This document shows, in pieces, positions 45,391 through 55,020 of a DNA stretch of 64,000 bases; within the stretch, counting starts at the first letter, position 1, and each line of letters opens with the position of its first letter. Made by a program: the position numbers and the translations under genes. The stretch is from Oscillatoria sp. CS-180 (GTDB lineage: Bacteria > Cyanobacteriota > Cyanobacteriia > Phormidesmidales > Phormidesmidaceae). The notes beneath the pieces are model-generated. The model did not search any database, was not told where the DNA came from, and worked only from the letters and a program-made list of their open reading frames with translations. The DNA lies in the NCBI RefSeq assembly GCF_028330965.1, contig NZ_JAQMUB010000011.1, positions 30,473-94,472 of the forward strand, given 5' to 3'.

Positions 45391-46989
45391 ATGACCTTTG
45401 CAATTGATTTTGGCACCAGCAATACTGTCGTCACCCGCTGGAACAGCGCTACCCGACAGTCAGAAGTCGTTCTATTGCCGGGGCTAGCCCAACAGATTAG
45501 CAAAAATCCTCCTCTGGTTCCTTCTCTGGTTCATATACAAGATGCTGCTAAGGGGTCTGTGCAGGTGGGCCAACGGGTGCGGGACCAGGGGTTGGATATC
45601 AGCAGCGACAAACGGTTTTATCGCAATTTCAAACGGGGGATTGGTGCCCAAATTCAGGGTTTTCTGCCAGAGCTGGATGGTCGAGAACTGTCATTTGAAC
45701 AAATCGGGCAATGGTTCTTGATGACGGTTATTCAGGCCGTTCAAGCGCAAGAACAGACGCTGGACGATATGGTCTTTACGGTTCCTGTTGATAGCTTCGA
45801 AGTCTACCGTCATTGGTTGGGGCAAACCTGTGAGTCTTTGAACCTGAGCCAAGTTCGCATGTTGGATGAACCCACTGCCGCCGCTTTGGGCTATGGCATT
45901 CAGCAAGAAGAAACGGTACTGGTTGTAGACTTTGGTGGTGGTACTCTGGACTTTTCTCTGGTCGAGCTAGTCATCGCTCCCAACCGCAAGCCACTGGGGT
46001 TTATTGTTCGCTGGGGTAATAAGTCGCTGGCTGAGTCCTCATCTCAGAGACCGCAAAAAGCGAAAGTTCTTGCTAAGGCGGGAGAAAATCTTGGGGGGGC
46101 TGACATTGATAACTGGCTGGCTGATTACTTTCAGCAGCAGCAAGGTATTGCTCTCAATGCTTTAACTCAGCGTCTGGTTGAACGCTTAAAGATTCAACTT
46201 TCCGAGAAAACTGAGGCTACCGAGAGCTTTTTTGATGACGAAACATTGGAAAGTCTCACCCTCAAGCTGGACCGGGAAACTTTTGAGGACATTTTGCAAC
46301 GGAATCAGTTTTTTGATCGTCTTGATGGCTGTTTGGAACAGGTACTGCAGCAGGCTCGACGACAGGGCATTGGCATTGACGACATCGATGCTGTTTTGCT
46401 CGTTGGTGGCACTGTACAAATTCCTGCGGTACGGAGATGGCTGAAGACTTATTTTCCTGATCCTAAAATTCGCGGAGATCGCCCCTTCACGGCTGTTGCC
46501 GAGGGTGCACTACAGCTACAGCAGGGTATCGAAGTGAGTGATTTTCTCTATCACAGCTACGGTGTTCGCTATTGGGATCGCCGCAATCGTCGCCACGGCT
46601 GGCATTCGATTATTCGTTCGGGTCAACCCTATCCTTCTCCTAGTCCTGTGGAAATCGTGCTGGGAGCCTCTACGGATAATCAGCCCAGCATTGAACTGGT
46701 GATTGGCGAATTAGGTAACGAGGATGCCCGGGTGGCTACTGAAGTCTTTTTTGAGGGCGATCGCCTGGTCACACGTCAGACTCAACAAGAGGCCCAGCAA
46801 GTGCAGCCTCTCAATGCTGAAGGATCTGGACGTACCATCGCCAAATTAGAGCCTTTAGGAGCACCCGGCAGCGATCGCATTCGAGTTCAATTTGAGGTGG
46901 ACCGCGATCGTACTCTCCGCATCACGGTAGAAGACATTCTCACAGGTAATACGCTGCTGGAAGATCGTCCGGTCATTCAGCTGAGCTAA
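45391..46989 (+). CDS. Hsp70 family protein, short form
   Basis: A 532-residue DnaK-like ATPase. The N-terminal actin-fold motifs are clear: FAIDFGTSNTVVTRW (phosphate 1), MLDEPTAAALGYG, VLVVDFGGGTLDFSLVEL (phosphate 2) and VLLVGGTVQIPAVRRWL (adenosine). A beta-sandwich-like segment of about 150 residues follows, but the helical lid of DnaK (about 100 residues) is missing. An EEVD-type tail is absent too. Such short Hsp70-like proteins are common in cyanobacteria and their clients are unknown. No ribosome binding site precedes the ATG. It is not the housekeeping DnaK. Confidence 0.9.
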   Translation: MTFAIDFGTSNTVVTRWNSATRQSEVVLLPGLAQQISKNPPLVPSLVHIQDAAKGSVQVGQRVRDQGLDISSDKRFYRNFKRGIGAQIQGFLPELDGRELSFEQIGQWFLMTVIQAVQAQEQTLDDMVFTVPVDSFEVYRHWLGQTCESLNLSQVRMLDEPTAAALGYGIQQEETVLVVDFGGGTLDFSLVELVIAPNRKPLGFIVRWGNKSLAESSSQRPQKAKVLAKAGENLGGADIDNWLADYFQQQQGIALNALTQRLVERLKIQLSEKTEATESFFDDETLESLTLKLDRETFEDILQRNQFFDRLDGCLEQVLQQARRQGIGIDDIDAVLLVGGTVQIPAVRRWLKTYFPDPKIRGDRPFTAVAEGALQLQQGIEVSDFLYHSYGVRYWDRRNRRHGWHSIIRSGQPYPSPSPVEIVLGASTDNQPSIELVIGELGNEDARVATEVFFEGDRLVTRQTQQEAQQVQPLNAEGSGRTIAKLEPLGAPGSDRIRVQFEVDRDRTLRITVEDILTGNTLLEDRPVIQLS

Positions 46990-47070
46990 CTGAACCGCTA
47001 GCTCTCAGATCTTGATTTCCTACCTTTGTCCCTTAAATCCCCTCAATTTGGGAAACTTCTGCAAGATCTA

Positions 47071-47169
47071 TAGCGGCATGCCTTTGCATCAAGCACACCC
47101 CATTCCCTATTCCCTGCTCCTTTAAGACCCTGATATGGACTTGACCAAGCTGCACAGGGCTATCAGTAA
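47071..47169. repeat. Dispersed repeat family C, copy 1 (uninterrupted)
   Basis: About 99 bases including CAAGCACACCCCATTCCC and GGACTTGACCAAGCTGCA. The second copy at 63516-63709 has the same two halves separated by an extra ~100 bases. It follows the decayed C-rich repeat at 47025-47067. No gene in 46990-47222. Confidence 0.85.
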
Positions 47170-47222
47170 CCTACACCATCAAGCTAGACAGACCATTCAT
47201 TTCTAGCCTCTGACCTTCTCCC

Positions 47223-48131
47223 TTATGCCGCTTCCACAAATTCGGGTCGGACTCCTAGTTTATTGATTCGTACCTTAACTTCCATACCGAGGTAGTCTTC
47301 CGGTTTGCCTGTCCAAGAGCCAGAAAGTGGAATGACTTGTCCGGGATGGCGGGCGATCGCGATGGGGATGAGGTCAAACCCGGTGGTAATGCGATTGGTG
47401 GGGTCATAATTGCGCCAGCCAGCCCCCGGCAAATAGACCTGGAGCCAAGCATGGGTTGCGCCAGAACCCGTCATCCCCACTTCTCCTCCATCCAACGACT
47501 CGTCGTATAGGTAGCCGCTGACAAACCGACAGGCAAACCCAAGTCGCCTAAGGGCCTCAATCATCAACCAGGCATAGTCTCGACAAGTGCCAGATTCGGA
47601 GCTAAGAGTCTCGCCAGGCGTCTGTGTACCCTCAACGTCACGAGCTTGATAGCTCAAGGTTTCCCACAGGGTGTTCATCATGCGGTTGAGGACGTCAATA
47701 GACTCGTCCTGGTCACCGGCTACAAACTGCTTGGCCCAAGCGGATACTTTGCTGCCAGGGTCTTCCTCGTGGGGTCGCATGAACTGGGATAAATCGAGCC
47801 ATTCATCCGGTGTGTATTGGATAGGAATCTCCTTGGCTCGACCCTCCAAAGGAAACTCGGTAATGGTTTTAATGCCTCGGTGTTCCCCTCGTAACCGATA
47901 GGTCACAACCAATTCATGACTAGGCTTCTCAAAGTCGATGAGAGCAACGTTATTCGACAGCGTATCCATCATCCAGCGAGTTTCAGATGGAATGTTGGTT
48001 TCTAGGGAATATTTGAGAATTCGGCCACCGTACCCAATATTGGGTAAAAAAATGCCCCGGTGCTGCCCAAAGGTTACGGGATTTTGGTAACGATACGTCG
48101 TGGTGTGTTCTAAATCGTAGATGACAGTCAT
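47223..48131 (-). CDS. Transglutaminase-like protease family protein
   Basis: Papain-fold protein of 302 residues. The N-terminal beta domain begins VIYDLEHTTTYRYQNPV, typical of bacterial transglutaminase-like proteins. The catalytic triad is visible: Cys in SGTCRDYAWLMIEALR, His in ATHAWLQVYLPG and Asp in NYDPTN. No signal peptide is seen, so it is probably cytoplasmic. The frame continues upstream to 48236, but the extra residues are of low complexity and the ATG at 48131 matches the family start. Substrate unknown; other members are often near proteasome-like or peptide-ligase genes, which are absent here. Next to a cation antiporter gene on the same strand. Confidence 0.87.
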   Translation of the reverse strand: MTVIYDLEHTTTYRYQNPVTFGQHRGIFLPNIGYGGRILKYSLETNIPSETRWMMDTLSNNVALIDFEKPSHELVVTYRLRGEHRGIKTITEFPLEGRAKEIPIQYTPDEWLDLSQFMRPHEEDPGSKVSAWAKQFVAGDQDESIDVLNRMMNTLWETLSYQARDVEGTQTPGETLSSESGTCRDYAWLMIEALRRLGFACRFVSGYLYDESLDGGEVGMTGSGATHAWLQVYLPGAGWRNYDPTNRITTGFDLIPIAIARHPGQVIPLSGSWTGKPEDYLGMEVKVRINKLGVRPEFVEAA

Positions 48132-48239
48132 GGTGAGGAGAAAGGTTGGAGGTAAAAGTTGAAAATCAACAGCTTGAAATTTTCTCGCTCTGGTTTTAGC
48201 AGATTGAACTTTGATTTTTGATCCTTGAATTCTCAATTT

Positions 48240-49265
48240 TTAGCTAGTGAGAAATAGAAGCGCAAATCCCCCTAGATAGAGAAACAGAATTAGCAAACTT
48301 TCAAAACCAATGTTAGCGATGCCGTGCTTTTCTCGCCGTAGTAGACCTAAGAGCAGGGTTCCTGTCATCAAGATGGTCAAGGCAATGATAAAGGTTTGCG
48401 ACGAAGTGAGGGCGTGATAGATGGAGCCGGGACGGTAGGCAAAGTCGGAAAAGGCGACGAACAGCACGTCGAAGCTATTACCGCCAATGATGCCGCCCAC
48501 TGCCAAGCCGAGTGCTCCCTGGCGAACCGCCGCGATCGCTGTCACCAGCTCTGGCAACGACGTCGTTACAGCTGTAAACAAGCCGCCTACCACCGTTTGG
48601 GAAAGACCTGACTGGTCGGCGATCGCGGAGCCTGTCTGAGCTACCACATAGCCGGCAGTGCCAATAGCCACTGCTAAGACTGCCATGCTGATGCCTAACT
48701 TAGTCAGACTACTGTTTCCGGCATCCGCTGTATCCGGATCATCAGTGTACGTTTCGGGGGTTTTCTCGGGGGACCACATGGGCGTTTCTTTGGCCTTGGA
48801 AATGAGACGCAGTCCAAATATGTAGGCGATCGGCAGCACCAGTGAGATGGGGTGAATACCGAATATGCTGACAGGGGGAGCCGATGCGGCTAATAGTGGA
48901 AAGGCTAAAAGACTGACTAGCAGAGTCCCTTGAGATAGATTGGCGGCTGAGGCAGCAGCGTGCTCTAGATTGGCGGCAGGATAAACAATGTCAGCAATGG
49001 CTAGAAAAGCTGTTTGGGCTGCAATTCCGCCCAGGGCATTGCTGATCGACAATTCGGGATAACCATTAGCGGCAGCAGAGACAGATGTAATAATGCCGGG
49101 CAGAGACGTGACTGCCCCCAGAAATAAAGCGCCAACAATGGCTTCTCCTAATCCTGTTTTATCGGCAAGGCGATCTGCAATTTTGGTAATCCGAATGCCA
49201 AAGAAGGCGATCGCTACTGCCGCAACGATAAATAAACCGACATTAAGTGCTAAAGAGTCAACCAT
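48240..49265 (-). CDS. Sodium/calcium exchanger (CaCA) family membrane protein
   Basis: About 341 residues and ten or so helices in two inverted halves. The alpha repeats are [19 protein letters not shown] near the N-terminus and [25 protein letters not shown] in the second half, the SLPE/SLPG motif of the Ca2+:cation antiporter superfamily, with [14 protein letters not shown] after the second repeat. An acidic cytoplasmic loop ([15 protein letters not shown]) joins the halves. The ATG at 49265 gives the usual N-terminus; a GTG at 49424 in the same frame would add 53 residues that look non-coding. Likely a Ca2+ or Na+ antiporter. Confidence 0.82.
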   Translation of the reverse strand: MVDSLALNVGLFIVAAVAIAFFGIRITKIADRLADKTGLGEAIVGALFLGAVTSLPGIITSVSAAANGYPELSISNALGGIAAQTAFLAIADIVYPAANLEHAAASAANLSQGTLLVSLLAFPLLAASAPPVSIFGIHPISLVLPIAYIFGLRLISKAKETPMWSPEKTPETYTDDPDTADAGNSSLTKLGISMAVLAVAIGTAGYVVAQTGSAIADQSGLSQTVVGGLFTAVTTSLPELVTAIAAVRQGALGLAVGGIIGGNSFDVLFVAFSDFAYRPGSIYHALTSSQTFIIALTILMTGTLLLGLLRREKHGIANIGFESLLILFLYLGGFALLFLTS

Positions 49266-49493
49266 TGATGCTGTTACAAACGATAAGGCTAGAAGAATAC
49301 CAGAGACAAAAATTCGCAATGCCGAATCTGCCTGAAGTGAATGCTTAGGCACAACAAGCAAGGATCTAATAGTCAAAATTTGCAGACCTTGCTTAAAGCA
49401 GCGAAACAGCGCAAAATCCTTCACCCTGCTGCCACCTACGCATGGCTAAATTCTCCATTCAGCAAATTTAGCGGTAATTGAAACGGTTGACTT

Positions 49494-50585
49494 CTACCTA
49501 TCAGTAGTGATCCATCCCTGCTCAGCAGCAAATTGAGTTGCTTGGTAGGTTTCTTGAAACAAGAAAAACTCGCTTCCCAAAGAGCGCACCTTTTCTGCAA
49601 TTCCTTGAATTTCCTTGGTGCGTTTCTGATTATGAGGAACAACGTCGCGAATAAAGATGCCTAAGACGCGACCTGGATAATCCTGAACGAGAAGACTATA
49701 AATCTCAGGATCCTTTTGTCCACTATCGCCGACTAAGATAAAAGGAAGTCGATTAAAGCGTTCGAAGATAGGCTGAATTTGCTCACGCTTGTGGACTTCG
49801 TGCTTGAAATTCACTATTTTTTCAAGGGACAGTTCAATATCCTTCAAAAAGATGGGTCCTTTGGGAATGTCGTTCATTTCCATAAACTGAGCGAACACGT
49901 CGTACATGTTCCAAGCACTGCTGGAAACGTAAAAAATGGGATTGCATTCCTCTCGGCTCTTACCTTTTTGTAGCTGATTGTAAAAGTCGGAGACTCCGTC
50001 AAAAGGGGTTCTTGATTCCGCGTTGCCCATGTAGACAATCCGAATCATCTTCAGCAAATCTGTTGCCGCTGTATGAACAATAGTGTCATCAATGTCACTG
50101 ATAATGCCAAAGGAGGCATTGTCTCGAACAATCATGACCTCGGCTTGATCGAGGACCGTTTCCTCATCAGCCTGAGTAGACATCAAAGAGACATCAACAG
50201 GACACCACAGTCCTTCGTGGCTTAAGTCTTCTTCGGTATGTATTTCAACGTTAAAATAGCCTTCAGAATTAGAAGTAGTTTCAGTTTCTAATTCACCAAG
50301 GCGAATTCGCAAACGAGCATTGGGAACTTCGTCAGTTGCGAACCTTTTATACATGTTCCAGATATTTTCGTATACCGAAGGCTCCTGCTCTCGAAGTTTG
50401 ATTCCTTCGTCCTTTAAAACCCGACCTTTAACTAATAAATAATTCGGTGTTCCATAGCCTCGATAAGGCAAAATGCGGATTGGATCCTCAATACCCAATA
50501 GTTTTGCGAGTTGCCTTCTCACCTCATCAATCACGGTATCAATCGCACTCATTAACTGCGATATCTTATGAATCCAATCCGCCAT
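49494..50585 (-). CDS. App1-type phosphatidate phosphatase (DUF2183)
   Basis: A 363-residue HAD-like protein. The catalytic motif ISDIDDTIVHTAA (residues about 155-167) is the DxDxT of the phosphatidate phosphatase superfamily, and ILVGDSGQKDPEIY is the second magnesium motif. FYVSSSAWNMYDVFAQF and GPIFLKDI are typical of yeast App1-like proteins. The N-terminal third is a beta-rich domain with PNYLLVKGRVL. The ATG at 50585 is preferred over an upstream GTG. It may dephosphorylate phosphatidate at membranes; cyanobacterial members have not been assigned a substrate to my knowledge. Confidence 0.87.
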   Translation of the reverse strand: MADWIHKISQLMSAIDTVIDEVRRQLAKLLGIEDPIRILPYRGYGTPNYLLVKGRVLKDEGIKLREQEPSVYENIWNMYKRFATDEVPNARLRIRLGELETETTSNSEGYFNVEIHTEEDLSHEGLWCPVDVSLMSTQADEETVLDQAEVMIVRDNASFGIISDIDDTIVHTAATDLLKMIRIVYMGNAESRTPFDGVSDFYNQLQKGKSREECNPIFYVSSSAWNMYDVFAQFMEMNDIPKGPIFLKDIELSLEKIVNFKHEVHKREQIQPIFERFNRLPFILVGDSGQKDPEIYSLLVQDYPGRVLGIFIRDVVPHNQKRTKEIQGIAEKVRSLGSEFFLFQETYQATQFAAEQGWITTDR

Positions 50586-50673
50586 AGCCTTAACTTTTAC
50601 AAAACGCTCACGCACTCACTGAAGTGATCATGAGACCTATCAACAATCAACCCGTACCCATCGCTGCCGTCCT

Positions 50674-51201
50674 CTACAAATTTTGAAGGAACCGGCCCGC
50701 TACGGATAGGGCATCCCCAACATCCGTATCACCGTCTCCATCAGCGTCTAGAAAGGCAGACAAAATTGCGTTATTGCCACCTGCTCCAGACCGTTGATTG
50801 GAGCCAAGTTTCAAAAACTGTAAAACCACTGGCACGACGATGGGCAACAGTCTTTGAATCTGCTGGGCATCTAGCCCTGTATTCCGAGCTGCATCCTGAA
50901 CCGTTTCTGCTTCTTCTTTAGGGGTGAAGAGCGATCGCACAGCATCCAAATTGGCCTGGGTGCCACTGTAGCGATCAACCAGTGATTCAGCTTGCGCCTG
51001 GCTGGTTTGCGATCGCTGCTGATTCAGCGCCGTCCGTACGTGTTGTCCAACTACTGTCATCAACATCTGAGTGGTGGAGGAATCCAATCCTTGCTGAGAC
51101 GAGAGCTGATTCACAACCTGAAGAATATTGCCCACTTGTCCTGTATTCGCCTGGAGTTCAGGATTATTGACAGCCCGAACCACGTGATCAAACAAACTCA
51201 T
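50674..51201 (-). CDS. DUF937-like protein with a calcium-loop-like C-terminus
   Basis: A 175-residue helical protein. The N-terminal domain, MSLFDHVVRAVNNPELQ and QVVNQLSSQQGLDSSTTQ, and the second half, LDAQQIQRLLPIVVPVVLQFL, resemble the DUF937 family. The C-terminus reads FLDADGDGDTDVGDALSVAG, with Asp residues spaced like an EF-hand or dockerin calcium loop. No signal peptide. It lies on the same strand as the App1-type gene but with an 88-base gap. Function unknown; calcium binding is inferred from spacing alone. Confidence 0.75.
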   Translation of the reverse strand: MSLFDHVVRAVNNPELQANTGQVGNILQVVNQLSSQQGLDSSTTQMLMTVVGQHVRTALNQQRSQTSQAQAESLVDRYSGTQANLDAVRSLFTPKEEAETVQDAARNTGLDAQQIQRLLPIVVPVVLQFLKLGSNQRSGAGGNNAILSAFLDADGDGDTDVGDALSVAGRFLQNL

Positions 51202-51256
51202 GAGTGCGACTCCTTAACACAAACAAAACACCCCATTTTAGGAGCATCGTAAAAAA

Positions 51257-52183
51257 TTAGAGCCGAGACGACTCAAAACTTCCTGAACCGTTATGAGACA
51301 ACTCCGAATCGCTCTGCTGTCTTGGTGTTGCATCATCAAAATTCTTTTGATCGAAGTAGTAGACCGATCTAATAGGATACGGAATGCTTAAACCAGCTTC
51401 ATCACAAGCGGCTTTGAGCGACATGATGACTTGAGTTCGAGTTCTACGGACGATCGCTTGCGGCGGACGAGTCCAGTAGCGCACTATAAAGTCAATAGAG
51501 CTGCCGCCGAACTCAACAATGTCAACTTCCACAGCGGGATCTGACAACACAGTGTCCACCCTGCTAGCCGCCTTGTGCAAAATCTGACGCGCCTCAGAAA
51601 GCGGCGTATTGTAATCCAGTCCGATGGCAAGATCTGTGCGGCGACTGGCGTTCTCAGTCAACACTTCAATGGGATTGGTGAACACCAGCGAATTCGGAAT
51701 AACAATGCGCTCGCCCTGATAGTTGCGAATTTTCGTCGAGCGAATATCGATTGACTCGACTGTACCCTCATAGTCACTCACAATAACTTGGTCATTTACC
51801 TTAAAGGGTTGATTAAGCAGCAGTAAAATACCAGCCAGAAAATTTTTGAAGATGTCTTGAAAGGCAAAGCCGACTGCAACGGAACTCAAACCTAAAAGGG
51901 CAACAATGTCTCCCAGTCCAAGATCAGGGAAGATCAGAATACAGGCTAATAGAACGCCAGCTACCCAAACAGTCACACTGGCAACTTTGACCGATAGCAG
52001 CTGCAAAGAAAAGTTAGGCGTTAGTTTTTCAACAACAACACGAGTTAGTTTTCTGGCGGGGCGAACCGTATAGGGCGTTGCAATAAGAACGATAATTGCC
52101 AAGATGACTGCCGGAAGAATCTCTATGGCGCCACTAACTAGATTGAGTAAGCTCTCTTTAATTGTTTCGAGAAGTGCGGACAT
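51257..52183 (-). CDS. Small-conductance mechanosensitive channel (MscS family)
   Basis: A 308-residue channel with three N-terminal helices (AIEILPAVILAIIVLIATPY; VTVWVAGVLLACILIF; the pore-lining GDIVALLGLSSVAVGFAFQD). The MscS beta domain follows: FKNFLAGILLLLNQPFKVNDQV, GTVESIDIRSTKIR and IVIPNSLVFTNPI. The C-terminal domain is FIVRYWTRPP to SIPYPIRSVYYF. It opens under membrane tension in osmotic downshock and so would complement the osmolyte genes at 8-16 kb. The C-terminal tail is Ser/Gln-rich. It is monocistronic or cotranscribed with the DUF937 gene (55-base gap). Confidence 0.92.
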   Translation of the reverse strand: MSALLETIKESLLNLVSGAIEILPAVILAIIVLIATPYTVRPARKLTRVVVEKLTPNFSLQLLSVKVASVTVWVAGVLLACILIFPDLGLGDIVALLGLSSVAVGFAFQDIFKNFLAGILLLLNQPFKVNDQVIVSDYEGTVESIDIRSTKIRNYQGERIVIPNSLVFTNPIEVLTENASRRTDLAIGLDYNTPLSEARQILHKAASRVDTVLSDPAVEVDIVEFGGSSIDFIVRYWTRPPQAIVRRTRTQVIMSLKAACDEAGLSIPYPIRSVYYFDQKNFDDATPRQQSDSELSHNGSGSFESSRL

Positions 52184-52400
52184 ATAAGTTCATACAAATG
52201 ACCAACCTAAGGGTACAGTGAACTGGACTGTTTTTTATCCATCGTAAGAATGACGTCGGGTCGGTCGATGGATTGGATGACGGCATAGCTCTGACTCGAA
52301 CGAATGACCCGACCTTGAAGGTTGGCGTTAAGCGCAGGTTGTCTGCTGTTCAAGTAACTCTGATTAGATTTCTAAAAACGGCTTTCGATTATTACTAAAC

Positions 52401-53684
52401 CTACAATTGCCAATAAAAAAAGTTTCCTAATTTACCGACTACCCTTTCTTTCAGAGGACGTTGTTTCCAGCTTTTTAGCCGTATCCTTTGACTCTGACTA
52501 AATCCAGTTTCAAAAAATGTCTCAATTTTATCGATTAGATAGGACATTGTTGTACAAAGATTCAATTCATCGTTGTGGAAAAAACTGCGCGGATCTAAGT
52601 TAGCACTCCCCAAACTGACCCAATCGTTGTCAACCAAAATAACTTTGGCATGCATCATGCTGGGCTGATATTCGTATATTTCAATATCGTTTTCTAGCAG
52701 TGCCGGATACCGTTCTCGGGAGACGTAGTAGACATAGGGTTTATCACTTTTGGGACCCATCGTGAGGATGCGAATGTCCACGCCCTTCTGTCGCATTGAT
52801 TTAAACATTTCGCAGGTTGCGTCGTCCGGAAGCAGATAGGGACTAGCTATCCACAACCGTTTCCTGGCGGCAGCAATGCAGAGCTGAAATAGGCTGCGAA
52901 TAGAAGAGTTTCCTGCCGTTGGGTCCTCTCCGGGCGTAATCAGAATAGAGGTGGAATTATGATCCACTGAATGATTGGGACTGTGAGTACCCAAATCGAC
53001 GTGACCTCCAGCATCTAGCCAGTGTTGCCAAAAGAAGCCTGAGAGTAATCCAACGGCTTCACCTTGCCACTCTACTTCGAAGTCATACCAAGGAGTGCCG
53101 CCTTCATATTGACCTTCGCCATCCCATCGATCAGCCATACCGGCCCCACCTATCATGGCAACCTTCTGGTCTACGATGAGGAGCTTGCGGTGGTTTCGGC
53201 GTAGATAGTCTAGCGGTGCCCGACCTGAAAAGGGATTGAAAAATCGAACCTCTACGCCTGCATTTTTCAAAGCTGTCCAGTATTGCTGAGGCAGACTACC
53301 AGCTCCATAACTGTCTGCCAAGAGCTGTACCAGGACTCCCTCAGAAGCCTTACGCTTTAGGATTTCAGCAAAATCATGCGATCGCTTCCCTGGCATCATG
53401 ATGAAGGTTTCGAACTGAATTTGCTCCTTAGCTTGCGCCATTAGAGCCAGTCGCTTCGATTGAATTTCGGCAATATTGGCCCAAAACTGAGTGGCTTCGC
53501 CCTGTGTTATCAGTGAATCCGACATACTGGCTGCCGTAACCAAAAAATGAGGGTTACTGGCTGATAAACCGACTAAGTCATAGTGTTTTTGGCGTCGAAA
53601 ATGACCACTTAGATACAGATAAGACAGCACAATCAGCCCTGTGAAACTGATTAAAATTCCCAGTCCCCATAGAACAAACGACAT
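52401..53684 (-). CDS. Phospholipase D family protein, cardiolipin synthase-like
   Basis: A 427-residue protein with an N-terminal helix (LWGLGILISFTGLIVLSYLY) and two HKD motifs: HRKLLIVDQKVAMIGGAGMADRW and HAKVILVDNDWVSLGSANLDPRS. The second matches cardiolipin synthase (ClsA) well, as does WANIAEIQSKRL upstream. The enzyme would transfer phosphatidyl groups between phosphatidylglycerol molecules. Cyanobacteria usually have little cardiolipin, so a different phosphatidyl transfer or hydrolase activity is possible. The region 52184-52400 has no gene. Confidence 0.87.
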   Translation of the reverse strand: MSFVLWGLGILISFTGLIVLSYLYLSGHFRRQKHYDLVGLSASNPHFLVTAASMSDSLITQGEATQFWANIAEIQSKRLALMAQAKEQIQFETFIMMPGKRSHDFAEILKRKASEGVLVQLLADSYGAGSLPQQYWTALKNAGVEVRFFNPFSGRAPLDYLRRNHRKLLIVDQKVAMIGGAGMADRWDGEGQYEGGTPWYDFEVEWQGEAVGLLSGFFWQHWLDAGGHVDLGTHSPNHSVDHNSTSILITPGEDPTAGNSSIRSLFQLCIAAARKRLWIASPYLLPDDATCEMFKSMRQKGVDIRILTMGPKSDKPYVYYVSRERYPALLENDIEIYEYQPSMMHAKVILVDNDWVSLGSANLDPRSFFHNDELNLCTTMSYLIDKIETFFETGFSQSQRIRLKSWKQRPLKERVVGKLGNFFYWQL

Positions 53685-53760
53685 AGATTTAATGCGACCG
53701 ATAAAACGAAATGGACATTACGGTCAATGGGCAAAAAACTCAATGATTTGAACAATTTTA

Positions 53761-54015
53761 CTAAAGATCAGAAGGGGTATCTGGTGCGATTTCGGTGCCG
53801 CCCATTGTCTTGACTTGCTGCTGATCGGTAATCAGATCCGAAATATCTTTAATATCGACTCCCATATCAGCACAGGCTGATTTTAGGGCGCTCTGAAAAG
53901 CTTCAACATCGTTCCCATAACCGCAGCGCTGTGCAGCTAATACCGCGCCATCATGAGCATTTGCTTTTGCACAATCTACTAAAACGGGACCTGTTAAAGG
54001 CGATGAACTACTCAT
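53761..54015 (-). CDS. Small protein of unknown function
   Basis: An 84-residue protein starting MSSSSPLTGPVLVDCAKANAH. It has four cysteines (VDCAK, AAQRCGY, SACADMG region) and the acidic segment KDISDLITDQQQV. No signal peptide or membrane helix. The frame extends upstream to 54057, but the added residues look non-coding. It lies between the PLD-type gene and dps. I do not recognise the family. Confidence 0.6.
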   Translation of the reverse strand: MSSSSPLTGPVLVDCAKANAHDGAVLAAQRCGYGNDVEAFQSALKSACADMGVDIKDISDLITDQQQVKTMGGTEIAPDTPSDL

Positions 54016-54228
54016 ATAAAGTTTTGACCTTATTCCTAAAAACCAAAGAATAGCCACCAGAGTACGTCCTGAGATAGTGCATCCAATCTAGCTAAGGAAT
54101 GATTTGAGACTGCAAACCTATCCAAGGATGGGCATCTGAGCATAAGGATTACCACAGCTGATAGATGAGAACCTGATGGTAAATACCTTTTAATTAGCAC
54201 ATAGACGTCAACGAGACTTAAATACTTT

Positions 54229-54762
54229 ATGGCAATCAACATTGGATTAACTGACGAACAACGCCAAGGTTCTGTAGATATTCTGAACAAGGCTTTGTCA
54301 GATACGTACCTTCTGTTAATCAAGACCAAAAAGTACCATTGGGACGTCGTTGGTCCTCAGTTTCGTTCTCTGCACTCTCTTTGGGAAGAGCATTACGAAG
54401 CGTTGACCGACAGCATCGATGAAATCGCTGAGCGCAGCCGTGCTCTAGGCGGTTATCCCCTGGGTACCGCAGAAGGGTTTCTGAAGAATGCTTCCATTCG
54501 CGAGCATGCAGGTGATCTACCTAGTGCTACTGAAATGGTGCGTCGCTTGGCAACTGACCACGAGCAGATCATCCGCAATTTGCGCGAGTCTATCGACCAG
54601 TGCTCTGAGCAGTACCACGATGAAGGAACTGCGGATTTCTTAACTGGCTTGATGGAAGGGCATGAGGAAATGGCTTGGATGTTGCGCTCCTTTATTGAGG
54701 GCGAATCGCTAAATCCTTCTGGCGATCGCGAAGGCGAGCTTCAGACGCCAGCTAAAGCATAG
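54229..54762 (+). CDS. dps: Dps family iron-storage and DNA-protection protein
   Basis: Ferritin-like protein of 177 residues forming dodecamers that oxidise and store iron and may bind DNA. KKYHWDVVGPQFRSLHSLWEEHYEAL with His and Glu residues, followed by SIDEIAERSRALGG, contains the intersubunit ferroxidase ligands of the Dps family. The long helices continue through VRRLATDHEQIIRNLRE and MEGHEEMAWMLRSF. Several basic residues at the start could contact DNA. It ends at a clear terminator. Probably induced by oxidative stress or iron. Confidence 0.94.
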   Translation: MAINIGLTDEQRQGSVDILNKALSDTYLLLIKTKKYHWDVVGPQFRSLHSLWEEHYEALTDSIDEIAERSRALGGYPLGTAEGFLKNASIREHAGDLPSATEMVRRLATDHEQIIRNLRESIDQCSEQYHDEGTADFLTGLMEGHEEMAWMLRSFIEGESLNPSGDREGELQTPAKA

Positions 54763-54771
54763 GATTAATTC

Positions 54772-54797
54772 AGCTGCATCGCGTTTGCGATGCAGCT
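54772..54797 (+). terminator. Terminator after dps
   Basis: Perfect 11-base-pair stem (AGCTGCATCGC / GCGATGCAGCT) with a 4-base loop and TTCCTTTTT following, 10 bases after the dps stop. The gap to 55020 is otherwise featureless. Confidence 0.92.
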
Positions 54798-55020
54798 TCC
54801 TTTTTAACAAAGTGCGTGTACAGGATCAGTCGTCTGGATTGATCCATGGGATATCGCTCTATTAGCTTCGAAATTCTAATTACACCTAGCATTTGCAAGC
54901 TTGTTCATAGTCCAACTCTCTGCCGTTGACAAATCTGCTTGAGGTTGGTGTAGAACCACAAATGGTCTATGGACTCTTCATTATTTATGGCGCATTTAAG
55001 GCTACTTTGTAGAGAATTTT

